This document shows, one piece after another, positions 28,045-37,120 of a stretch of 64,000 nucleotides of DNA. Every line of letters begins with the position of its first letter. The stretch's first letter is position 1. The stretch spans positions 248,001-312,000 of the forward strand of contig CAWGJS010000001.1 of the NCBI GenBank assembly GCA_963822955.1. The letters are read 5' to 3'. Origin of the DNA: JAJYUU01 sp963822955. GTDB lineage: Bacteria > Actinomycetota > Actinomycetes > Streptosporangiales > Streptosporangiaceae. The notes under the pieces are model-generated. The model made no database searches, was not told where the DNA came from, and worked only from the letters and a program-made list of their open reading frames with translations. The translations under genes and the position numbers were made by a program.

Positions 28045-28400
28045 GCATCCACCTTCACCTATGCCGAAGTAGCTCGCGACGTCCGCTTTTGCGATCGTAT
28101 CGAGGCCCGTTCGCATCGCAGGGCCTGGCCCGGCCGCAGCGAGCTCCTGCCCCGTCCGCGCCGGCGTCTTGGCTGGCAGGCGCAGAATGGCGGACCAATT
28201 CCAGCCCTGATAGGGACTAGCGTGAAATGGCGTCTGCGTTATCATGTGGGCTAGGGCCATTGGAAAGCACGCCCATTACGCATGAGGCGTTACGCAATGT
28301 CGCGCGAAAAAGGGCGACTGCGTGAACCGTTATGGCACCTGCCTATATGACCGTGCCACGACAGTAAGATCCCTGCGGCGCGTCGGGAGGGAGCGCGGCT
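28045..28400. other. Divergent intergenic region with TTACGCA direct repeats
   Basis: 356 nt between the aldo/keto reductase (minus) and an Xre gene (plus). No gene is supported here. Two copies of TTACGCA at 28276-28282 and 28290-28296, spaced 14 nt centre to centre, lie about 110 nt before the Xre start and could bind that regulator. TATATGACC at about 28343 is an AT-rich promoter-like spot. GGGAGGGAG just before 28401 is the Xre ribosome site. Confidence 0.4.
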
Positions 28401-29318
28401 GTGCCTGAGGACCTGATGCCCGGCAGCACAGTGCCCGGGAAAGCCGGCCCTGACGGCACCAGCGCGCCGAGCGTGTTGCGCATTCTGCTGGGCACCCAGT
28501 TACGGCGACTCCGCGAGTCGCGCAACATCTCCGCTCAGGAAGCGGCCAGCGCGATCCGCGGCTCAGAATCGAAGATCAGCAGAATCGAACTCGGCCGCAA
28601 CGCGGTCCGCGAGGTCGATATCGCCGACCTGCTGAATCTGTACGGGATCATCGACACTACTGAGCGTGAGCAGATACTCACCCTTGCCAGCCAGGCTAAC
28701 CAGCAGGGCTGGTGGCACCGCTACCAGGACGTGCTGCCGCTCTGGTTCCAGTCCTACATCGGGCTCGAGGAGTCCGCCGAGTCCATCCGGAGCTTTGACA
28801 CGCAGTTCGTCCCGGGGCTCCTGCAGACCGAAGAGTACGCAGCCGCGGTCCTCCAGCTCGGCTGTTACTCGCCTGAGGATACAGACCGCATGGTCTACCT
28901 GCGCAAGGAGCGCCAGCGGCGGTTCGCATCGGGCGGCCTTCGCCTGTGGGCCGTCATCGACGAAGTGGCCCTGCGCCGCCCGGTAGGCTGCGCGGCGCTG
29001 ATGCGCCGGCAGCTTGAGCACCTGCTGGGCATCTGCGACCGGCCCGGCCTGACGATCCAGATATCCCCGTTCCTGACCGGTGCCTCGTACGCGGCGCCGG
29101 GCAGCTTCAGCATTCTCCATTTCGCCACCGACGACCTGCCGGACGTTGTTTACGTCGAGCAGCTGACCAGTGCCGTTTACCTGGACAAGCGCGCAGACGT
29201 CGACCGCTACGTCGCGGCGATGGATCACATCAGCGCGTCCGGCACCACCTCGGGGCAGACCACCGACCTCATTCGTTCCATGCTCGCGGAGTTGGAGGCA
29301 ACCAGTGAGCAGCACTAG
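28401..29318 (+). CDS. Xre-family regulator with DUF5753 (Scr1-type)
   Basis: 305-residue DNA-binding protein. HTH_XRE at about 30-85 (LGTQLRRLRESRNISAQEAA, SKISRIELGR) is followed by the DUF5753 sensor-like domain (about 100-290: WFQSYIGLEESAESIRSFDT, VPGLLQTEEYAAAVL, LRRPVG). GTG start after GGGAGGGAG. The 3' end overlaps the DUF397 gene by 14 nt; this pairing is common in mycelial actinomycetes, where such genes act as developmental or antibiotic regulators and have been likened to antitoxin-toxin pairs. Confidence 0.92.
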   Translation: MPEDLMPGSTVPGKAGPDGTSAPSVLRILLGTQLRRLRESRNISAQEAASAIRGSESKISRIELGRNAVREVDIADLLNLYGIIDTTEREQILTLASQANQQGWWHRYQDVLPLWFQSYIGLEESAESIRSFDTQFVPGLLQTEEYAAAVLQLGCYSPEDTDRMVYLRKERQRRFASGGLRLWAVIDEVALRRPVGCAALMRRQLEHLLGICDRPGLTIQISPFLTGASYAAPGSFSILHFATDDLPDVVYVEQLTSAVYLDKRADVDRYVAAMDHISASGTTSGQTTDLIRSMLAELEATSEQH

Positions 29319-29514
29319 CAGCAGCACGAGCGCCCGCGACATCACCGCTCCCTGGATCAAGAGCAGCTACAGCGGCCCCACCGGCGGTAATTGCGTCGAG
29401 GTCGCGTTCCTGCCTGGCGGCCACGTCGCCATGCGCAGTTCCCGCCACCCCGATGGTCCGGCGCTGATCTTCACCGGGGCCGAATGGGATGCGTTCCTCG
29501 GCCGGCGCGCGTGA
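29305..29514 (+). CDS. DUF397 protein
   Basis: 69-residue DUF397 protein: WIKSSYSGPTGGNCVEVAF near the middle and a GPALIFTGAEWDAFL end, the family hallmarks. GTG at 29305 lies inside the Xre coding end with GGAGG 6 nt upstream, so translation is coupled. DUF397 proteins usually bind or modulate the adjacent Xre/DUF5753 protein. Confidence 0.9.
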   Translation: MSSTSSSTSARDITAPWIKSSYSGPTGGNCVEVAFLPGGHVAMRSSRHPDGPALIFTGAEWDAFLGRRA

Positions 29515-29603
29515 CGGCGAGTTCGGCTTGCTTGGCTGACACTGCAGCGCGCCTGCCCGTGCTGTGGTTGGCGCCGGCGGCGAGACTGCGGGAGAATGCG
29601 GTC

Positions 29604-29936
29604 GTGCATGGCATTACGAGCCTCGTGTCCAGCTACTGGTGGCTCATCTTCATCATCGGCCCGATGACGGGTGGCGCGCTGCAGCAGCACCACAGCCGCC
29701 GGCTCAAGATCCTCGCCGCCAAGAGCGAGCTCGCCGAGAAGCGGAACGCGGCGCTGATTACGCCGCCGGAGCCCCAGCCGATCTGCGGCTGCAGCCATCA
29801 CCTGAGCTTTCACAATCCCCGAACTGGCGCCTGTGCTGAGGATGGCTGCCGCTGCCAGCAGTACGTCGGACCCGAGCCACTCGGCCACGTCTTCGCCCAG
29901 CCGCTCATCGACCCGGACGCCATTGACTCTCAGTAA
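29604..29936 (+). CDS. Small membrane protein with Cys/His-rich tail
   Basis: 110 residues, family not identified with certainty. One N-terminal membrane helix (SSYWWLIFIIGPMTGGAL, about 8-26), a charged helical linker (about 30-55), then a possible zinc-binding tail with six Cys/His positions (ICGCSHHLSFHNPRTGACA, DGCRCQQYV). GTG at 29604 follows GGGAG with 9-nt spacing. It sits 89 nt after DUF397 on the same strand. Similar membrane-anchored cysteine-tail proteins are common hypothetical genes in actinomycetes; no function is claimed. Confidence 0.7.
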   Translation: MHGITSLVSSYWWLIFIIGPMTGGALQQHHSRRLKILAAKSELAEKRNAALITPPEPQPICGCSHHLSFHNPRTGACAEDGCRCQQYVGPEPLGHVFAQPLIDPDAIDSQ

Positions 29937-29943
29937 CAGCCGA

Positions 29944-29975
29944 CGGCCTCCGGGACACCTGAATTCCGGAGGCCG
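29944..29975. terminator. Bidirectional terminator between convergent genes
   Basis: Perfect 10-bp stem CGGCCTCCGG (29944-29953) and CCGGAGGCCG (29966-29975) with a 12-nt loop, placed exactly between the convergent ends of the membrane protein (29936) and DUF397 (29994). There is no long T-run, as is usual in GC-rich actinobacteria. Confidence 0.75.
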
Positions 29976-29993
29976 CCGCCCTTGCCGCGCGGT

Positions 29994-30206
29994 TTAGCCC
30001 ACAGGCACGTCAAACTCGCCAGCCTTGACGCCGGCTACGAACGCGGCCCATTCCGAACTGTCGAAGATGTGAGCCGCCTTGGTCGTGTCCTTAGAGTCCC
30101 GGATGCCCACCATGCCGCCAGGCAGGTGGGCGACCTGGACGCAGGCGGAGTTGTTGCAAGCGCGGCTGCTGACCCACGCTGCATTCGAGAGGTCATATTC
30201 GGACAT
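29994..30206 (-). CDS. DUF397 protein (second copy)
   Basis: 70-residue DUF397 protein: AAWVSSRACNNSACVQVAHL, GGMVGIRDSKD, IFDSSEWAAFVAGVKAGEFD. ATG at 30206 has AAGGGA 6-7 nt upstream. It follows the second Xre/DUF5753 gene by 11 nt. It differs clearly from the copy at 29305, so this is an independent module rather than a recent duplication. Confidence 0.9.
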   Translation of the reverse strand: MSEYDLSNAAWVSSRACNNSACVQVAHLPGGMVGIRDSKDTTKAAHIFDSSEWAAFVAGVKAGEFDVPVG

Positions 30207-30217
30207 GTGCTTTCCCT

Positions 30218-31087
30218 TCAGGTGGATTCTTCTTCTGGTCCCTCGGAAATGGATCGGATCAGAAGCGCCGAGTCGGCCGGCGGCAGCGCAGTTGCGCGCA
30301 GCAGGTCGAATGCCTCGGAACGAGCCCGGACCTCCCTGTCTCGCTCCTCGATATACGCCTGGCCAGTTACCCCTTCGGTATAGACAACGTCGGGGTCGAA
30401 ACGCTCGGGGAATTCGATAATGGCGAACGGGCCGCCGAGTCCCGGGTGGAGGCCACTGCCAAAAGTCAGCACCTGCAGGGTGATATTCGGCCACTGACTG
30501 GCCTCGTAGAGATGCTCGAGCTGCTCGCGCATGACTGGGGACGGCCCCACCATCCGCCGCAGGACGGCCTCGTCGAGGATGATCCACAGCTCCAGCGGAT
30601 CGGCACGCAGCAAGACCTCCTGCCGCTGCATCCGCAGCTTGACGAGCCGGTCGATCTCGTCAGGCGTCTGGCGCCGGCGAACCGTGGACATCACAGCCCT
30701 GGCGTACTCCTCGGTCTGCAGCAGTCCGTGTACGACCTGGGCCTCGTAGACTCGCAGCGACGCGGCCTCGGCCTCGAGCCCGACGTAGATGCCGAACCCC
30801 GTCGGCAGCACCCCGTCCCAGACAGCCCACCAGCCCTTACGGTGACCCTCCCGCGCCATCTCCAGCAGCACCTGCCGCTGGCCCGGGTCATCGACCCCGT
30901 ACAGCTCGAGCATGGAGGTCAGGTAGGCCGTGCGCGTGGGGGCCTTGCCAGTCTCTATCCGCGAGAGCGTGGACGGAGCAAGGCCAAGTCGCTCAGCGAC
31001 CTCTTCGAGCTTGATCGACTGCGACTCGCGAAGCCGCCGTAACTCACTGCCAAGGCGACGGCGGCGGACGGTTGGGCCAACCGACAC
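30218..31087 (-). CDS. Xre-family regulator with DUF5753 (second copy)
   Basis: About 289 residues. HTH_XRE at about 10-65 (LGSELRRLRESQSIKLEEVA, STLSRIETGKAP), then DUF5753 (TGFGIYVGLEAEAASLRVYE, HGLLQTEEYARAVMS, LRRMVG). GTG at 31087, opening as VSVGPTVRRRRLG, matches the common family start and has GGGGG 9 nt upstream; a GTG two codons earlier is the alternative. It is cotranscribed with the DUF397 gene below it and convergent with the first Xre module. Confidence 0.9.
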   Translation of the reverse strand: MSVGPTVRRRRLGSELRRLRESQSIKLEEVAERLGLAPSTLSRIETGKAPTRTAYLTSMLELYGVDDPGQRQVLLEMAREGHRKGWWAVWDGVLPTGFGIYVGLEAEAASLRVYEAQVVHGLLQTEEYARAVMSTVRRRQTPDEIDRLVKLRMQRQEVLLRADPLELWIILDEAVLRRMVGPSPVMREQLEHLYEASQWPNITLQVLTFGSGLHPGLGGPFAIIEFPERFDPDVVYTEGVTGQAYIEERDREVRARSEAFDLLRATALPPADSALLIRSISEGPEEEST

Positions 31088-31402
31088 TGGCACTCGCCCC
31101 CTCTGCGGGAAGCTCACAGCCAATCTGCACGAGGCAGAAGATTGGCTGCCTGTGGCACTCACTTATCGATCACCATACACGAGCCATCACGAGGGCTGAG
31201 ATCGCACGTGAAATTTCGCGGGCGTTATTTGTGTCATGCACTTGCGTGGCGCGCAGTCCCACATCATCATTGTCGTCAAAGGGCGCCGTTACCCGCGCCG
31301 TCTTGTCTGGCTGCCGGGCTGCGCGTCAATATCAGCAAATGGACGAAACGGCGCTCTTTAGCTGATTGCTTCTCGGGCACCGCGCGGGAGGGGGCGACCG
31401 GG
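31088..31402. other. Divergent intergenic region (Xre / anti-sigma-like ATPase)
   Basis: 315 nt without a supported gene. It is relatively AT-rich around 31150-31290 (ACTTATCGATCACC, GTTATTTGTGTCATG), as expected for two divergent promoters. No clear -35/-10 pair or palindrome stands out. Confidence 0.35.
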
Positions 31403-31864
31403 ATGGCATCGACCGCCGCTCGGCCGGACGACGCCGCCCAGGACCTGGCCGTCACGGCAGGAGCAGACGTCGTGGGCACGCTCATCATCCCCGGCCTGCC
31501 TGAGCACGTGAGCGAAGCGCGCGGCTTCATCGCCAAGGCTCTCGGCGAGTTACACCCCCTCCTTGACGACGCCGTCCTGCTGACCTCTGAACTGGTCACG
31601 AATGCCGTCATGCACAGCAACTCCCATTGCCATGGCGGCACCATCACGGTGCTGATCATGGAATCGGCACGAGGGGTGCGGATCGAAGTCGCCGACGAAG
31701 GATCGGACCTCAGCGCGCCGATCGTTCGCGGCGACGTGTACGCCTCGGACGGGCACGGGCTCTTCCTCGTGCAGACGCTGTCGGACCAGTGGGGCTACCG
31801 GCGAGACGGCAGGGGGACGACAGTCTGGTTCGTGCTGAGCGCGGCCAGCGACTGCCGGGGCTAG
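31403..31864 (+). CDS. Anti-sigma-factor-type ATP-binding protein (HATPase_c)
   Basis: 153-residue stand-alone GHKL ATPase of the RsbW/SpoIIAB-like kind. The N box is LLTSELVTNAVMHS, G1 is VADEGSD, and the G2-like loop is DGHGLFLVQTLSDQWG. Such proteins in actinomycetes often lie beside Xre/DUF397 pairs and act as serine kinases or anti-sigma factors; a partner sigma factor or anti-anti-sigma is not in the window. ATG at 31403 has GGAGGGGG 8 nt upstream, and longer versions have no ribosome site. Confidence 0.88.
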   Translation: MASTAARPDDAAQDLAVTAGADVVGTLIIPGLPEHVSEARGFIAKALGELHPLLDDAVLLTSELVTNAVMHSNSHCHGGTITVLIMESARGVRIEVADEGSDLSAPIVRGDVYASDGHGLFLVQTLSDQWGYRRDGRGTTVWFVLSAASDCRG

Positions 31865-31895
31865 CCACGCCGCTTAACGCAGCGACGGGAAGCCG

Positions 31896-33297
31896 TCAGC
31901 TTCGGCCAGGACCGCGGGCTGCCCGGCCGGACGGGCCAGATCGTTTCTCGCGCAGCCGCATCGTCACGTGCACCGGCGTCCCGGTGAACCCGAACTCATC
32001 GCGCAGCTTGCGCTCGATGAAGCGCCGGTACCCCGCCTGCAGGAAGCCGCTGGTGAACAGCACGAAGTGCGGCGGCCTCGTGCCGGCCTGGGTCGCGAAC
32101 ATGATCTTCGGCTGCTTGCCGCCGCGCACCGGCGGCGGCGTTGCCGCGATGAGCGCGGTCAGCCAGGCATTCAGCCTGCCGGTCGGCACCCGGGTATCCC
32201 AGCTCTCCAGCGCCTGCTCCAGGGCAGGAACGAGCCGGTCGACGTGCCATCCGGTCTTCGCCGAGATGTTGACTCGCGGTGCCCACCGGGCATTGTGCAG
32301 CTGGCGGTCGATCTCCTTGTCCAGAAACTCGCGCCGCTCGGCATCGACCAGGTCCCACTTGTTGTAGGCGATCACCAGGGCTCGGCCCGCGTCGATCACC
32401 ATCGAGATGATCCGCAGGTCCTGCTCGGCCAGCGGCTGGCTCGCATCGATGAGGACGACGGCCACCTCTGCGCGCTCCAGCGCCCGCTCGGTGCGCAGCG
32501 CAGCGAAGAAATCGGCGCCCTGAGTCTCGCGCACCCGACGCCTGATGCCGGCCGTATCGACGAACCGCCACGTCTGCCCGCCGAGCTCGATGAGCTCGTC
32601 GACCGGATCCCTGGTGGTGCCCGCCTCCGCGTCTACCAGCACCCGCTCGGCTCCGGCCAGCTTGTTCAGCAGGCTGGACTTACCCGACATTGGGCCGGCC
32701 GATCAGCGCGACCCGTCGCGGGCCGCCCTCACCCTGGTCGCGCTCGGCAGGCGCTTCCGGCAGTGCGCCCAGCACTGCGTCCAGCAGGTCCCCGCTGCCC
32801 CGGCCGTGCAGAGCACTCACCGGCACCGGCTCGCCGAGACCGAGTGACCACAGGGCATGAACGTCCGGTTCACCGGGGGCGTCGTCCACCTTGTTCGCCG
32901 CCAGCACGACTGGCTTCTTTGACCGGCGCAGCACTGCGGCGACCGCAGCGTCCGCATCGGTGACGCCGACGACCGCATCGACCACGAACAGCACCGCGTC
33001 GGCGGCGTCAACCGCGACTCGCGCCTGCGCCGCGACCTTGGCGGCCAGCGCCGGCGTGCCTTCCACCGACGGCTCCCAGCCGCCAGTGTCCACCAGCGTG
33101 AACGCACGGCCGCGCCAGGTTGCGTCATAGCTGACCCGATCCCTGGTGACGCCGGGCGTGTCCTCGACAACAGCCTGCCTGCTGCCGAGTATCCGGTTCA
33201 CCAGCGTCGACTTCCCGACGTTCGGCCGGCCAACGACTGCCAGCACCGGCGCTGGCCCCTCCGGGGAGGTTGCCCGCTCATCATCGGGCTCAGCCAT
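31896..33297 (-). CDS. der: Ribosome-assembly GTPase Der (EngA), frameshifted
   Basis: Essential double GTPase for 50S assembly, about 466 residues. Domain 1 has GRPNVGKSTLVN, DTPGVTRD, DTGG and NKVD. Domain 2 has GRPNVG|KSSLLN, AGTTRDP, DTAG and NKWD, then the KH-like C-terminus. The frame breaks inside the second P-loop: the codon run reads GTC-GGG-TAA where GTC-GGT-AAG is expected, an extra G/C at 32683-32685. Both halves are otherwise intact and conserved. In an essential gene this points to an indel error in the sequence. ATG at 33297 overlaps the cmk end by 8 nt. Confidence 0.92.
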
Positions 33298-34036
33298 GCC
33301 ATGCCGCCTGCCGGGCCCTGGCCATCTCCACGACCCGCCGGACGACTTCGTCGAGGCCAAGCGCGCTGGTGTCGATCTCGACAGCGTCCTCCGCCCGCAC
33401 CATCTGGGTGGCGTCGCGCTGGTCTCGCCGCGCCTGCTCGCGCCGGGTGGTGTCGACCGTGGCGCCCGGATCCGCGGCCAGGTCAGCACTGCGCCGCTCG
33501 GCGCGCACGTCCGCATTCGCGGTGAGGTACACCTTGACGGCGGCGCCCGGCGCCACCACGGTGCCGATGTCGCGGCCCTCGGCCACGATACCGTTACCTG
33601 CCGCCGTCGCGCCCGTGATGATGTCGCGCTGCATGCCGATCAGCCGCTGGCGGACCTGCGGGATTGCAGCCACCGTGCTGACCGTGTTCGATACCTCACG
33701 CGTCCTGATCGGGCCCGACACATCCTGGCCGTCGACGGAGATCGCCGGAGCCGCCGGGTCGGTCCCGATCGTGATCTGCGGTTCGCGAAGCCTCGCCACT
33801 ACGGCCGCGGTATCGGTCAGATCGATCCCCCGGCTAAGCAGCCACCAGGTCAGCGCGCGGTACATGGCACCGGTGTCGAGGTAGCGCAGGCCCAGTACGG
33901 CAGCGACGCGGCGAGCTGCTGTCGACTTGCCGGAGCCGGCCGGGCCGTCCATGGCGATCACCAGGGCAGGCTCGCCGACATAACGCTGTATTTCGTCCAC
34001 GCCGGTAGATACCATCCGGGCCGCTGATTGGGTCAC
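33290..34036 (-). CDS. cmk: Cytidylate kinase
   Basis: Phosphorylates CMP/dCMP with ATP. 248 residues with the P-loop MDGPAGSGKSTAARR near residue 30, the LDTGAMYRALTW substrate region, GRDIGTVV and the Arg-rich lid (RREQARRDQRDATQ). GTG at 34036 lacks a good ribosome site; an ATG seven codons later is an alternative. The gene lies between tyrA (9-nt gap) and der (8-nt overlap), a conserved order. Confidence 0.93.
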   Translation of the reverse strand: MTQSAARMVSTGVDEIQRYVGEPALVIAMDGPAGSGKSTAARRVAAVLGLRYLDTGAMYRALTWWLLSRGIDLTDTAAVVARLREPQITIGTDPAAPAISVDGQDVSGPIRTREVSNTVSTVAAIPQVRQRLIGMQRDIITGATAAGNGIVAEGRDIGTVVAPGAAVKVYLTANADVRAERRSADLAADPGATVDTTRREQARRDQRDATQMVRAEDAVEIDTSALGLDEVVRRVVEMARARQAAWHG

Positions 34037-34045
34037 TAGGTGATG

Positions 34046-35146
34046 CTACCGGCGGACGGGCCAGCCACCGGCAGCCAGCACGTCAGACAGCGGCGAAACT
34101 GCATCCGGCCGGACCCATAGCTCAGCGACGCCGACCGGCAGCCCAGGTGAGTGCTCGATGGTGAGGTCCTCGATGTTGATGGCTGCAGCGCCCGCCGCCT
34201 GGAACAGCCGGGCCAGCTCACCCGGCCGGTCCGGGATGACGACCTGAACCGGCGCGAACCCGCGCGCGGGGCCGCCGTGCTTGCCCGGAATCCGCCCGAC
34301 GCCGTCAATCCCGCGCTCCAGCAGGTCGGCGATCTGCTTAACGGCCTGCTCATCCCCGGTCGCGACCACGTCCAGCGCGTCGGCGACTGCGGCTACATCC
34401 GCCGCGACGGCCCGGAGCACCGCGGCCGCCGGACCCGCGTTCGCTGCCAGGATCTGCACCCACAGGCCGGCGCCGGACGCTGCGATCCTCGTCACATCTC
34501 GCAGCCCCTGCCCCGCCAGCGCAAGCGCGGTATCCGGCGCGTACTCGAGCCTGGCCGCCATCGCCGCGGCAACCACGTGCGGAGCGTGCGACACCAGCGC
34601 CACAAACTGGTCGTGCTCGGCCGCCGACAGCGACAGCGGAAGGGCGCCGCATGCCCGAGGCAGCGCCATTACCCTCGCAATGGTTTCCTGATCGTTGCCT
34701 GGCTGCGGGCAGAGTACCCACGGGCGGCCGACGAACAGGTCGGCTTTCGCAGCGGCCGGCCCGGACCGCTCGCGGCCCGACAGGGGATGGCCGGGCAGGT
34801 AACTAGCCAGGTCGCAGCCGAGCTCGCGTGCGCCAGCCAGCGGCAGCTCCTTCACGCTGGCCACATCGGTGTAGCTGTGCGCAAGGCCGAGTGACTGTGC
34901 CGTACGCAGCTCGGGAGCGACCACGGCCGGCGGCACGGCGAGCACGGCGACGTCCGCCCGGCCGCCGGGTACGCCGTCCGCGGGCAGCGGCTGGCCCGCC
35001 CCGAGATCGGCCGCGAGCTGCACGGCGGCGGGATCGTGGTCGGCCAGCCACACGGTGACGTCATGCTCGCGCAGCGCCAGCGCCACCGATGTGCCGATGA
35101 GCCCGGTGCCGATCACGACCACGCTGGTCAGCCCATCTGTGGTCAC
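34046..35146 (-). CDS. tyrA: Prephenate dehydrogenase
   Basis: Converts prephenate to 4-hydroxyphenylpyruvate in tyrosine synthesis. 366 residues: Rossmann site VVVIGTGLIGTSVALALRE, core motifs TDVASVK, PGHPLSGRERSG and SLSAAEHDQFVALVSHAPH, then a C-terminal ACT-like regulatory domain (VQVVIPDRPGELARLFQAAG). The GTG start overlaps the chorismate mutase stop (GTGA), so the two consecutive shikimate-branch steps are coupled. Confidence 0.93.
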   Translation of the reverse strand: MTTDGLTSVVVIGTGLIGTSVALALREHDVTVWLADHDPAAVQLAADLGAGQPLPADGVPGGRADVAVLAVPPAVVAPELRTAQSLGLAHSYTDVASVKELPLAGARELGCDLASYLPGHPLSGRERSGPAAAKADLFVGRPWVLCPQPGNDQETIARVMALPRACGALPLSLSAAEHDQFVALVSHAPHVVAAAMAARLEYAPDTALALAGQGLRDVTRIAASGAGLWVQILAANAGPAAAVLRAVAADVAAVADALDVVATGDEQAVKQIADLLERGIDGVGRIPGKHGGPARGFAPVQVVIPDRPGELARLFQAAGAAAINIEDLTIEHSPGLPVGVAELWVRPDAVSPLSDVLAAGGWPVRR

Positions 35147-35505
35147 TGGGCGATGTCCAGCCTTAGAGCGGCGGCGCCGTGCAGGTAGACGTGCTGCATG
35201 GCCGACCTCGGCTTACTCGTCTCGATGTGCATCATCAGGCGCACGACGCGCGGCATCGCGCCCGGGACGTCGATCTCGGACGCGCACAGCAGCGGTACCT
35301 CCTGAAACCCGAGCTTGCGGGCGGCAAGAGCCGGGAACTCCGCGGTCAGGTCTGGCGTCGCGGTAAAGATGACGCTGATGACATCTTCCGTGCTGAGGTC
35401 ATTGCGGTTCATCACCTCTGTCACCAGCTCGGCAGTACCGGCCAGGATCTCGGCCCGGTCGTTACCGCCCACCTGGACCGCGCCGCGCACTGCACGGACA
35501 GCCAC
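35143..35505 (-). CDS. aroH: Chorismate mutase, AroH type
   Basis: 120-residue trimeric chorismate mutase of the Bacillus AroH fold: RAVRGAVQVGGNDRAEI, then VISVIFTATPDLTAEFPALA, ALRLDIAQ at the end. It makes prephenate for TyrA encoded directly downstream. GTG start; a GGAGGAGG-like box is 5-12 nt upstream (the AGGAGGAGGGCAC region on the minus strand). Confidence 0.93.
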   Translation of the reverse strand: MAVRAVRGAVQVGGNDRAEILAGTAELVTEVMNRNDLSTEDVISVIFTATPDLTAEFPALAARKLGFQEVPLLCASEIDVPGAMPRVVRLMMHIETSKPRSAMQHVYLHGAAALRLDIAQ

Positions 35506-35592
35506 GTGCCCTCCTCCTGTTCCTGATCGCAGCGTTCCTTACCACGGAGACCTTATGGCCAGCCATGGCCGGCCGCCGCAGCACCGCAGCTG

Positions 35593-36477
35593 CTAGAGGC
35601 CGACCGCCGCGTAGAGGTCGCCGACTTCCTTGACCGACAGCTGCCTGGTCGTGCCCGGCCGGAGCGAGCCAAGTGAGACAGGTCCCACCTGGGTCCGCAC
35701 CAGCCTGCTCACCGGATGCCCGGCTGCCGCCAGCATCCGCTTCACGATGTGCTTGCGGCCTTCATGCAGGGTAATCTCCACCAGCGCCCGGCCGCTCACT
35801 TGCTCCACCACGCGGAACTTGTCCGCGCTCGCTACGCCGTCATCCAGCTCGATCCCGGCAGTGAGCTGACGGCCCAGGTCCCGAGGGACCGGGCCTGGAA
35901 CCTCGGCCAGGTACGTCTTAGGGACGCCGAACCGGGGGTGGGCGAGCCGGTGAGCCAGCTCTCCGTCGTTCATCAGCAGCATCAGGCCCTCAGTGTCGTA
36001 GTCCAGCCGGCCGACGTGGAACAGCCGCTCAGCGGTATCTCCGAGCAGGTCCGTCATCGTCTTCCGGCCGCGGCTGTCTGACATCGAGGTGAGCACTCCG
36101 GCAGGCTTGTTCAGCGCGAGATACACCAGGTCCTCACTGGCCGGGATGCGCCGGCCGTCGACCCTGATCACCTGATGCTGGGGGTCAACCCGGGCACCGA
36201 ACCGGCGCACGATCTCGCCGTCCACCTCGACCCGCCCGGCGCCGATCAGCTCCTCGCAGTGCCGCCTGCTGCCCACGCCCGCCGAGGCGAGCACCTTCTG
36301 CAGGCGCACACCGCCCGGCACGTCGGTCAGCGAGTCGCGCTCACCTGAACTGTCGGTGTCCCAGTCGTCGTTGAAGTCGTCGTCAGCCAGGCTTGCGGCC
36401 GCCGCCTTCGCGCGGGCCAGGTCCGCAGCGCTGAGGCCCTGGCCGGCTCGGCGCGGCTCGTTACCTGACCGCGTCAT
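35593..36477 (-). CDS. 23S rRNA pseudouridine synthase, RsuA/RluB family
   Basis: 294 residues. A charged N-terminal region (1-60), an S4 RNA-binding domain (VRLQKVLASAGVGSRRHCEE) and the catalytic domain with D159 in GRLDYDTEGLMLL. It probably modifies a uridine in the 23S peptidyl-transferase region, as RluB does. ATG at 36477 overlaps the scpB end by 17 nt. The acidic segment DDDFNDDWDTDSSGERDS before the S4 domain is typical of actinobacterial versions. Confidence 0.92.
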   Translation of the reverse strand: MTRSGNEPRRAGQGLSAADLARAKAAAASLADDDFNDDWDTDSSGERDSLTDVPGGVRLQKVLASAGVGSRRHCEELIGAGRVEVDGEIVRRFGARVDPQHQVIRVDGRRIPASEDLVYLALNKPAGVLTSMSDSRGRKTMTDLLGDTAERLFHVGRLDYDTEGLMLLMNDGELAHRLAHPRFGVPKTYLAEVPGPVPRDLGRQLTAGIELDDGVASADKFRVVEQVSGRALVEITLHEGRKHIVKRMLAAAGHPVSRLVRTQVGPVSLGSLRPGTTRQLSVKEVGDLYAAVGL

Positions 36478-37120
36478 GGCCCAGGTCCAGCTCGTCGTCG
36501 AGATGGTCCGGCAGGAACGGCACCAGGTCCGGAAGGTCAGACAGCCGGGCCAGCCCCAGCCGCTCCAGGAAGTACCCGGTCGTCTTGAACAAGATCGCAC
36601 CGGTCTCCGGGTCGCTGCCGGCCTCCGCGACCAGTCCGCGCAGCACCAGGGTGCGCATCACTCCGTCGCAGTTAACCCCGCGCACCGCGGACACGCGCGC
36701 GCGGCTGACCGGCTGCCGGTAGGCGACGACGGCCAGCGTCTCCAGCGCAGCCTGGGTGAGCCTGATCTCCTGCCCGCCGCTGACGAACCGCTCGACTACG
36801 GCAGCGCACTCCGGCCGGGTGTACAGGCGCCAGCCGCCAGCGACCTCGCGCAGGTCGAAACCGCGCTGCTCAGCCGTGTAGGCCCTGGCGAGCTGGCGCA
36901 GCGCCGCCGCTACCGCGGGAGCTGGCTGCTGGGTCACCTCCGCGAGCAGCTCCTCGGGCACCGGCTCGTCAGCCACGAGCAGCACTGCCTCAAGGCTCAT
37001 CAGCAGGCCGGGCTCGGGTTCGCGATCGGGCTCCGCCAGGGGCTCGGGCTCTGCCAGAAGCCCGGGCTCCGGCTGCGGCTCGAGCTCATCCCAGCCAAGC
37101 TCAGCTGGCCCGTTATCCAT
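36461..37120 (-). CDS. scpB: Segregation and condensation protein B
   Basis: 219-residue winged-helix subunit of the SMC-ScpAB condensin. The first 45 residues are Pro/Glu-rich repeats (LAEPEPLAEPDREPEPG), then the ScpB core: SLEAVLLVADEPVPEELLAE, LETLAVVAYRQPVSRARVS, VNCDGVMRTLVLRGLVAE, YFLERLGL. It overlaps scpA by 8 nt and the pseudouridine synthase by 17 nt. Confidence 0.94.
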   Translation of the reverse strand: MDNGPAELGWDELEPQPEPGLLAEPEPLAEPDREPEPGLLMSLEAVLLVADEPVPEELLAEVTQQPAPAVAAALRQLARAYTAEQRGFDLREVAGGWRLYTRPECAAVVERFVSGGQEIRLTQAALETLAVVAYRQPVSRARVSAVRGVNCDGVMRTLVLRGLVAEAGSDPETGAILFKTTGYFLERLGLARLSDLPDLVPFLPDHLDDELDLGHDAVR

